Source: Anaerolineae bacterium | GTDB lineage: Bacteria > Chloroflexota > Anaerolineae > JACIWR01 | DNA length: 32,042 nt | Assembly: GCA_014360845.1 (NCBI GenBank) | Contig: JACIWR010000006.1 | Location: 1-32,042, forward strand | Reading direction: 5' to 3' | Shown: one piece after another, positions 27,928 to 32,042 of the stretch | How positions within the stretch are numbered: the stretch's first letter is position 1 | Layout: each line of letters starts with the position of its first letter | The notes under the pieces: model-generated | Told to the model about the DNA's origin: nothing | Database searches by the model: none | Seen by the model: the letters and a program-made list of their open reading frames with translations, nothing else | Program-made: the position numbers and the translations under genes

Positions 27928-29135
27928 ACGTTGAGCGTTGGGGCTGGTATTCCATCGCCGTCAATGTCATCCTGGCGCTGATCAACCTGGTCATCGCCCT
28001 GGCCTCCGGCAGCCTGGCCGTTGGTGCGGAGATGGTCCACAACCTGGTGGACCTGTTGACGGCGGTTGGGGTACTGATCGGGCTGAAACTCTCGACGCGG
28101 AAGTCCAAGTCCTTTCCCTACGGCCTGTACAAGCTGGAGAACGTGGTCACCGTGGTACTGGCGGTGATGATTTTCTTCACCGCCTACGAGATCACCCGGG
28201 ACGCGCTCTTTTCCCCAACTCGCCAGGCCACGGTGGACCTCTGGATGCTGGGCGGTGTGATAGTAGCCACGGCCATTCCCCTGGTCTTCAGCCATTTCGA
28301 ACTGCAAGCCGGACAGGCAGCCAACTCCCCGGCCCTGATCGCCGACGCGAGGGAGTACCGCGCTCACGTCTTCACCACCGGCGTGGTCTTCGCCGCCCTT
28401 CTGGCGCAGTGGTTCAACCTCCCGCTGGACCGTCTTGCAGCACTGGTCATCGTTGTCGCCATCGGCAAAACAGGGTGGGAGTTGCTAGCCGACGGCATGC
28501 GGGTACTGTTGGACGCCTCGCTGGACGCCGAGACGCTGAACCACATCCGCGAGATCATCACCGGCGAGCCGGGCGTGGCCGAGGTGAAATGGGTCACCGG
28601 GCGCAACTCAGGGCGCTTCCGCTTCATCGAGGCGGACATCGTGCTACGTTTCCACGATCTGGAGAAGGCCCACGCTGCGACCCAACGCATCGAGCAGAGC
28701 ATCCGCGCGGCCGTGCCCCATGTAGACCGGGTGCTGATCCACGCCGAACCGTTGGAGCGCACACACCTGCGTTACGCCGTTCCTCTGGCCGATCTGCAGG
28801 GCACGGTTAGCGAGCATTTCGGAGAAGCGCCTTACTTCGCGCTGGTCACTTTGCGCCTGGCGGATGGACAGGTGGAACAACAGCAGATTGTCGCCAATCC
28901 TCACACTGCCGTGTCCAAAGCCAAGGGCATTCGCGTGGCCGAATGGCTGGTGGCCCAGAAAGTGGACGCGGTGCTATTACGAGAGAGCCTGCAAGGCAAG
29001 GGACCGACCTACGTCTTTGGGGAGGCCGGAGTAGAGATGCAGCTTACCACAGCGGAGACGCTGGCCGACGTGCTGACCATGCTCGCGCGCGAGCACACAA
29101 CGCAGAATGCCCCACCGGATCAACAGGAAGGCTGA
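27924..29135 (+). CDS. Cation diffusion facilitator fused to a NifX/COG1433 metal-cluster-binding domain
   Basis: This 403-aa protein has a CDF transporter part (about 1-275, roughly six helices plus a cytoplasmic CDF C-domain 'ITGEPGVAEVKWVTGR'). A COG1433-type dinitrogenase-cofactor domain follows (about 285-390, 'GTVSEHFGEAPYFALVTL' and 'GIRVAEWLVAQKVDAVLL'). CDF proteins export divalent metals by proton exchange. The metal site is unusual: helix 2 has HNLVD (His/Asp), and helix 5 has 'EYRAH' where HxxxD is expected, giving a Glu/His pair. That suggests changed metal choice. COG1433 domains bind Fe/Mo-type clusters in NifX, NafY and ORP. The fusion would link metal export or sensing to the COG1149 ATPases in the same locus. 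It overlaps the radical SAM gene by 4 bp. Confidence 0.9.
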   Translation: MNVERWGWYSIAVNVILALINLVIALASGSLAVGAEMVHNLVDLLTAVGVLIGLKLSTRKSKSFPYGLYKLENVVTVVLAVMIFFTAYEITRDALFSPTRQATVDLWMLGGVIVATAIPLVFSHFELQAGQAANSPALIADAREYRAHVFTTGVVFAALLAQWFNLPLDRLAALVIVVAIGKTGWELLADGMRVLLDASLDAETLNHIREIITGEPGVAEVKWVTGRNSGRFRFIEADIVLRFHDLEKAHAATQRIEQSIRAAVPHVDRVLIHAEPLERTHLRYAVPLADLQGTVSEHFGEAPYFALVTLRLADGQVEQQQIVANPHTAVSKAKGIRVAEWLVAQKVDAVLLRESLQGKGPTYVFGEAGVEMQLTTAETLADVLTMLAREHTTQNAPPDQQEG

Positions 29136-29136
29136 G

Positions 29137-30078
29137 ATGATCTGCCGCCACTGGGTTCGACCGATAATCATAACCCTGACTGGACTGGCTTTTCTGTGTG
29201 GCTGCCGATATGATGGGCCGTTGATGGTGGAGACGATCACCCCCAGTGTCACCGAAGGGCCAACTTCCGTGAAACCGACGACCAGCCCCACAGCCACCGC
29301 GACAATGACACCCGTGCTGGCCACACCGACTGCACTGCCCAGTCCAACGGCTACTACGGAGAGTGAGACAGTGATCATCACCGTTGTGTACGATAACAAC
29401 GCCTACGATCCGCGACTCCAGACCGCTTGGGGTTTCGGCTGTGTGGTGGAGCGGTGGGAGACGACTATTCTCTTCGATACCGGTGGGAATGGTGCGATAC
29501 TGTTGAGCAACATGGCCACTCTAGGCATTGACCCGGTGGAGATTGACATCGTCGTTCTCTCGCACATCCACGGCGACCACACCGGCGGGCTGGGCGACCT
29601 GCTGGCCACCGGTGTGCGGCCCACGGTTTACGTGCCCGCATCCTTCCCCGCCAGTTTCAAAAAACAAGTACGGGCGATCACCACATTGCACGAAGTAGAC
29701 GGGTCGCAGGAGATCCTGCCGGGCATCCACACCACCGGCCAGATGGGAACCAATCCTGTCGAGCAGGCCCTGGTCGTCGAGACATCCCAGGGGTTGGTGG
29801 TGATCACCGGTTGTGCTCATCCGGGCCTGGCGGAGATGGTGCGCCGCGCTGGACAAATCGGCGAAAATGAGGTATACCTGGTGCTGGGCGGCTTTCACCT
29901 GGGCGGCGCGAGCAGAAGCCGCATCGCGGGCATCATCACCGCTTTTCGGGAGATGGGGGTCCAGAAAGTGGCTCCCTGCCACTGCACCGGAGATCAGGCG
30001 ATTAACATGTTCGCCGCTGAATACGATGATGATTTCATTCAGAACGGCGCAGGCAAGATTGTAGAGATCACACCATAG
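29137..30078 (+). CDS. Lipoprotein metallo-beta-lactamase-fold protein (COG1237-like)
   Basis: This 313-aa paralogue of the MBL gene at 22037 is directed outside the cell. A signal peptide (1-22) ends in the lipobox 'LCGC' with Cys23 as the lipid-modified residue. A Thr/Pro/Ser-rich spacer (about 40-80) follows, then the MBL domain with 'VLSHIHGDHTGG'. Further His candidates are in 'GCAHPGLAEM', 'GGFHLGG' and 'APCHCTGD'. The start at 29137 has AGGAAGG upstream and lies one base after the transporter stop; the frame from 29107 is rejected. The substrate is unknown. Placing one copy inside and one outside the cytoplasm in one locus is notable. Confidence 0.88.
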   Translation: MICRHWVRPIIITLTGLAFLCGCRYDGPLMVETITPSVTEGPTSVKPTTSPTATATMTPVLATPTALPSPTATTESETVIITVVYDNNAYDPRLQTAWGFGCVVERWETTILFDTGGNGAILLSNMATLGIDPVEIDIVVLSHIHGDHTGGLGDLLATGVRPTVYVPASFPASFKKQVRAITTLHEVDGSQEILPGIHTTGQMGTNPVEQALVVETSQGLVVITGCAHPGLAEMVRRAGQIGENEVYLVLGGFHLGGASRSRIAGIITAFREMGVQKVAPCHCTGDQAINMFAAEYDDDFIQNGAGKIVEITP

Positions 30079-30098
30079 ATACAGGAGTTGACTGAGGA

Positions 30099-30515
30099 AT
30101 GGACTACACCGACATCGTACTCGACCATGCACGCAATCCGCGCAACGTGGGCTTCATCGAGGATCACGACGGGATGGGCACCTACGGCGACCCGAACTGC
30201 GGGGATTTCGCCGTGATGACCATCAAAGTACGGGGCGAGAGGCTGACCGACGTGCGTTACCTGGTACAGGGGTGCGGAGCAGCCATCGCCACCTGTAGCA
30301 TGGCCACCGAACTGGTCAAAGGCAAGCCATTGTCCGAGGCGCGGAAATTGACCGACGAGGACGTCACCGAGGCCCTGGGCGGCTTGCCGGAGGTCAAGCT
30401 GCATTGCTCCAACCTGGCAGCCTCGGCCCTGCAAAACGCCATCGAGGACTACTACAAGCGGCAACGCACCGACCTGCACAACTGGAGAGCATTGTACACC
30501 AGAGCCATGCGCTAG
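30099..30515 (+). CDS. nifU: NifU/IscU-type Fe-S cluster scaffold protein, 138 aa
   Basis: The three scaffold cysteines are present in their usual contexts: C34 ('DPNCGD' with Asp36), C59 ('VQGCGAAIA') and C103 ('LHCSNLAA'). An extra Cys lies at 66. The N-terminal 'HARNPRNVGFIEDHDGMGTYGDP' is typical of IscU/NifU-N proteins. There is no LPPVK motif, as in NifU-like rather than IscU-HscA systems. It would assemble [2Fe-2S] or [4Fe-4S] clusters and hand them to carriers such as the COG1149 ATPases. No cysteine desulfurase is in the window. Its last 58 bp are repeated at 30820-30877, and the stop here (CGC TAG) differs from the copy (CGT TAG) by a silent change. Confidence 0.92.
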   Translation: MDYTDIVLDHARNPRNVGFIEDHDGMGTYGDPNCGDFAVMTIKVRGERLTDVRYLVQGCGAAIATCSMATELVKGKPLSEARKLTDEDVTEALGGLPEVKLHCSNLAASALQNAIEDYYKRQRTDLHNWRALYTRAMR

Positions 30516-30523
30516 CCCGATCT

Positions 30524-30750
30524 GTAGGGCAGGTTGGCTGCGGCATCGTCCCAGCGCTTGCTGCGATCCGCCTCGCCCTCTGATGGCTCAACTACCTTGC
30601 ACAGGACACGGAGCAGCCTACCTGCCGCCCGGTCCGGTAGCCAGGTGGCAGGTAGGCGACGGGACGGTCTGTCATCGGAAAGGCAGAGACCAAGTAGCTG
30701 GTTGAGGTCAGAATGGCGGTCTTCCTTACCCTGCCGCCAACCTGCCCTAC
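30524..30750. mobile_element. Non-coding element with 15-bp perfect inverted ends inserted after the nifU-like gene
   Basis: GTAGGGCAGGTTGGC (30524-30538) and GCCAACCTGCCCTAC (30736-30750) are exact inverted repeats. A nested hairpin, GCCTACCTGCC/GGCAGGTAGGC (30616-30626 and 30647-30657), lies inside. There is no credible ORF. It looks like a non-autonomous element. It is part of the segment enclosed by the duplicated nifU tail. Confidence 0.65.
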
Positions 30751-30819
30751 AAATCCCGTACCTGTCATTCTGACTGAGCGCCCGAAGGGCGCGGCATCCC
30801 GTTTCAGGAGCACAATACC

Positions 30820-30881
30820 ACAAGCGGCAACGCACCGACCTGCACAACTGGAGAGCATTGTACACCAGAGCCATGCGTTAG
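30820..30881 (+). pseudogene. Duplicated 3' end of the nifU-like gene
   Basis: Positions 30820-30877 are identical to 30454-30511 (58 bp, offset 366). The final codons are CGT TAG here against CGC TAG in the gene. It is a fragment with no start codon and is not expressed as a protein by itself. The natural spacing TAG-GAGGAAAGCACC-ATG follows this copy, so it probably marks the original gene end. Confidence 0.9.
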
Positions 30882-30893
30882 GAGGAAAGCACC

Positions 30894-31133
30894 ATGCCCA
30901 TCTATGAGTACCGCTGCCATAACTGTGGTAGCCGGGTGGAGATATTGGTTCGCCCTGGAGATCACGCCCCCTCCTGTCCCCACTGCGGTAGTCCACTACG
31001 CGAAAAACTGCTGTCCGCCCCCTACGTGATGAGCGAGCGGAGCAGTCGTCCAGCGGGCCATACTTGCTGCGGGCGGGAAGAGCGCTGCGCAGCACCGCCC
31101 TGCTCCAGCGGGGGCAGTTGCCGAAGGGGATAG
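30894..31133 (+). CDS. FmdB-family zinc ribbon protein, 79 aa
   Basis: 'MPIYEYRCHNCGSRVEILV' and 'PSCPHCGSPLREKLLSAP' form the FmdB-type CxxC...CxxC zinc ribbon at residues 8-31. The C-terminal tail (about 55-79) adds six more cysteines ('HTCCGREERCAAPPC', 'GGSC'), more than needed for the ribbon, and might bind another metal. FmdB proteins are putative regulators, and their role is poorly known. ATG 30894 follows GGAGGAAAG. Its stop is one base before the Fur-family ATG, so the two are co-translated. Confidence 0.88.
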   Translation: MPIYEYRCHNCGSRVEILVRPGDHAPSCPHCGSPLREKLLSAPYVMSERSSRPAGHTCCGREERCAAPPCSSGGSCRRG

Positions 31134-31134
31134 C

Positions 31135-31557
31135 ATGGACGTAGAACGCATCCTGCGCGCTAGGGGCCGGCGCATCACCCCGCAGCGCAGACTGATCCTC
31201 AGCATCATTCAAGAACATGAAGGACACCTGAGCGCCGACGAAATATACCACCTGGCCAGAGAGAAACGGCCTCGCCTCAGCCTGTCCACGGTATATCGCA
31301 CCCTGGACATACTGCGCGAGAGCGGGTTGATTAGCGAGCTACACCTGGACAGAGACCTGCTGCGCTACGAGATACAGCGCGACGAGGAGCATCAACATCT
31401 GGTCTGTCTAGGCTGCGGGCGAGTGATCGAGTTCAAATGCGCTCACTGTACCCGCATGCACCAGGACTTGGCCTTGCAATACGGGTTTAAGATTACCGGC
31501 AGCCGAGTGGAATTGCTGGGCTACTGCGCAGAGTGTCAGCAGAAGCAAGCAGAGTGA
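31135..31557 (+). CDS. fur: Fur-family metal-dependent transcriptional regulator, 140 aa
   Basis: The winged helix (about 1-82) shows 'RITPQRRLILSIIQEHEGHLSADEIYHLAREKRPRLSLSTVYRTLDIL'. The dimer and metal part (about 83-138) has 'HQHLVCLGCGRVIEF', 'CAHC' and 'GYCAEC', giving the structural CxxC-CxxC zinc site and His/Glu ligands. Whether it senses Fe, Zn, Mn or peroxide cannot be told from the sequence. Its place next to Fe-S and metal-transport genes suggests it regulates the locus. It is followed directly by the Gly-rich zinc-ribbon gene. ATG 31135 lies one base after the fmdB-like stop. Confidence 0.92.
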   Translation: MDVERILRARGRRITPQRRLILSIIQEHEGHLSADEIYHLAREKRPRLSLSTVYRTLDILRESGLISELHLDRDLLRYEIQRDEEHQHLVCLGCGRVIEFKCAHCTRMHQDLALQYGFKITGSRVELLGYCAECQQKQAE

Positions 31558-31575
31558 ATGAAGGAGGTGATAAAG

Positions 31576-31770
31576 GTGGGTCGAGGTCAAGGACGTGGTG
31601 GCGGTCGTGGTGGAGGCCGTGGACCGGGCCGCATGGGTGGGCCCAAGGCCGCCGGCCCCGGCGGCTACTGCGTGTGCCCTCATTGCGGCCACAAAGTGCC
31701 CCACCAGGCCGGACAGCCTTGTTATCAGATGAACTGTCCCAAGTGTGGCACGCAGATGATACGCGAGTAA
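31576..31770 (+). CDS. Gly/Arg-rich zinc-ribbon protein, 64 aa
   Basis: The start is taken as GTG 31576, because the perfect AAGGAGGTGA (31561-31570) lies five bases before it; starting at ATG 31558 would bury that site inside the gene. The N-terminus is RG-repeat-rich ('GRGQGRGGGRGGGRGPGRMGG'), followed by a compact ribbon 'YCVCPHCGHKVPH' ... 'CYQMNCPKCGTQMIRE'. Similar small Gly-rich zinc-ribbon proteins accompany COG1433/COG1149 loci in several anaerobes. The function is unknown. It is the last gene before the terminator. Confidence 0.85.
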   Translation: MGRGQGRGGGRGGGRGPGRMGGPKAAGPGGYCVCPHCGHKVPHQAGQPCYQMNCPKCGTQMIRE

Positions 31771-31819
31771 ATACCGGATCGTACAGCAACGGCGCGAAAA
31801 GGAATCCAGTTACCCCTGT

Positions 31820-31857
31820 GGGCCTCCGGCTATAAAAGACAGCCGGAGGCCCGTTTT
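31820..31857 (+). terminator. Rho-independent terminator of the metal-cluster operon
   Basis: GGGCCTCCGGCT (31820-31831) pairs perfectly with AGCCGGAGGCCC (31841-31852) around a 9-nt A-rich loop, followed by GTTTT. It is a 12-bp stem, 49 bp after the last stop codon. Confidence 0.9.
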
Positions 31858-31930
31858 CGATGCAAAAACGGGGCTCGGATGGGTGCGCTTCAGATTCGGA
31901 CAGATTTGTCCCGTAGCGGCCGACCGCTGC

Positions 31931-32042
31931 TGCGTCCTGAGTGGAAGCGAAGGGCTGCGTCCTGAGCGGAGACGAAGGGCTGCGTCCTGAGCGGAGACGA
32001 AGGGCTGCGTCCTGAGCGGAGACGAAGGGCTGCGTCCTGAGC
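31931..32042. repeat. 25-bp tandem repeat running off the window
   Basis: Units beginning TGCGTCCTGAGCGGAGACGA start at 31931 (diverged), 31956, 31981, 32006 and 32031 (cut by the window end). The later copies are identical. There are no spacers, so it is not CRISPR. Confidence 0.9.

Larger units (their letters stand above)
30516..30893. other. Inserted segment between the nifU-like and fmdB-like genes
   Basis: This 378-bp gap contains the inverted-repeat element (30524-30750), a GCGCCC/GGGCGC hairpin (30778-30792) and a copy of the nifU 3' end (30820-30881). It closes with the ribosome binding site GGAGGAAAG for the next gene. Frames on either strand here are short and lack ribosome binding sites. 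Confidence 0.6.

Noticed and set aside
30592-31251. 219-aa minus-strand frame over the inserted segment and fmdB/fur genes
   Set aside because: It is antisense to two recognised genes and runs through the duplicated nifU tail.
31931-32042. CRISPR array
   Set aside because: The 25-bp units are directly adjacent with no unique spacers, and no cas gene is near. The same holds for 21869-21964.

Overview
The window looks like a chromosomal segment of a Chloroflexota bacterium, probably an Anaerolineae-type or related lineage. This is inferred from gene style rather than a marker gene: large GAF-rich kinases, secreted proteins with Thr/Pro linkers, BatA-like VWA operons, a GT-C glycosyltransferase with tandem C-terminal modules, and many short repeats that spill into coding sequence. 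No rRNA, tRNA, CRISPR array or transposase was found.

Region 1 (1-7822, + strand) is about peptides and signalling. A 40-aa hydrophobic peptide has its own promoter. It is followed by a RiPP-precursor-like protein of the NHLP clan type, a soluble histidine kinase and an intrinsic terminator. Then comes a tight operon: undecaprenyl-diphosphatase (uppP), a 1283-aa membrane kinase (TM, PAS-like, four GAF, HisKA_3, HATPase), a receiver-only regulator and a NarL/LuxR-type regulator.

Region 2 (7823-13405) starts with a very structured intergenic block. It then holds a minus-strand GT-C (GT39-like) membrane glycosyltransferase, a small isolated transcription unit, a PH-like membrane protein and a Cys-rich small protein. 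Palindromes and terminator-like hairpins separate these from the convergent genes that follow.

Region 3 (13406-18875, - strand) is a three-gene BatA/VWA operon: a BatA-like VWA protein, a two-OB-fold protein, and a large protein with two VWA domains.

Region 4 (19081-21792, - strand) is one apparent transcription unit. It encodes an ECF sigma factor, a zinc-finger anti-sigma, a MauD-like membrane redoxin and a secreted protein with 12 cysteines in its last 52 residues, and ends in an intrinsic terminator. A MITE-like element with 6-bp target duplications sits between the last two genes. This is a good candidate for an undescribed envelope redox system.

Region 5 (22037-31852, mostly + strand) is a metal/iron-sulfur cluster handling island. 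It has two COG1149 MinD-type ATPases with inserted 2x[4Fe-4S] ferredoxin domains, two COG1237-type metallo-beta-lactamase-fold proteins (one cytosolic, one lipoprotein), a MIP18/DUF59 protein, a 51-aa coiled-coil protein, a radical SAM protein, a CDF transporter fused to a NifX/COG1433 domain, a NifU/IscU scaffold, an FmdB zinc ribbon, a Fur-family regulator, a Gly/Arg-rich zinc-ribbon protein and a terminator. The gene set resembles the 'orange protein' (ORP) type of COG1149 plus COG1433 locus. Two toxin-antitoxin pairs on the minus strand interrupt it: MNT with a nonsense-mutated HEPN, and Phd/MazF-like with a 16-bp operator palindrome. The 3' end of the nifU-like gene is duplicated around a roughly 300-bp inserted segment. 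The window ends in a 25-bp tandem repeat.
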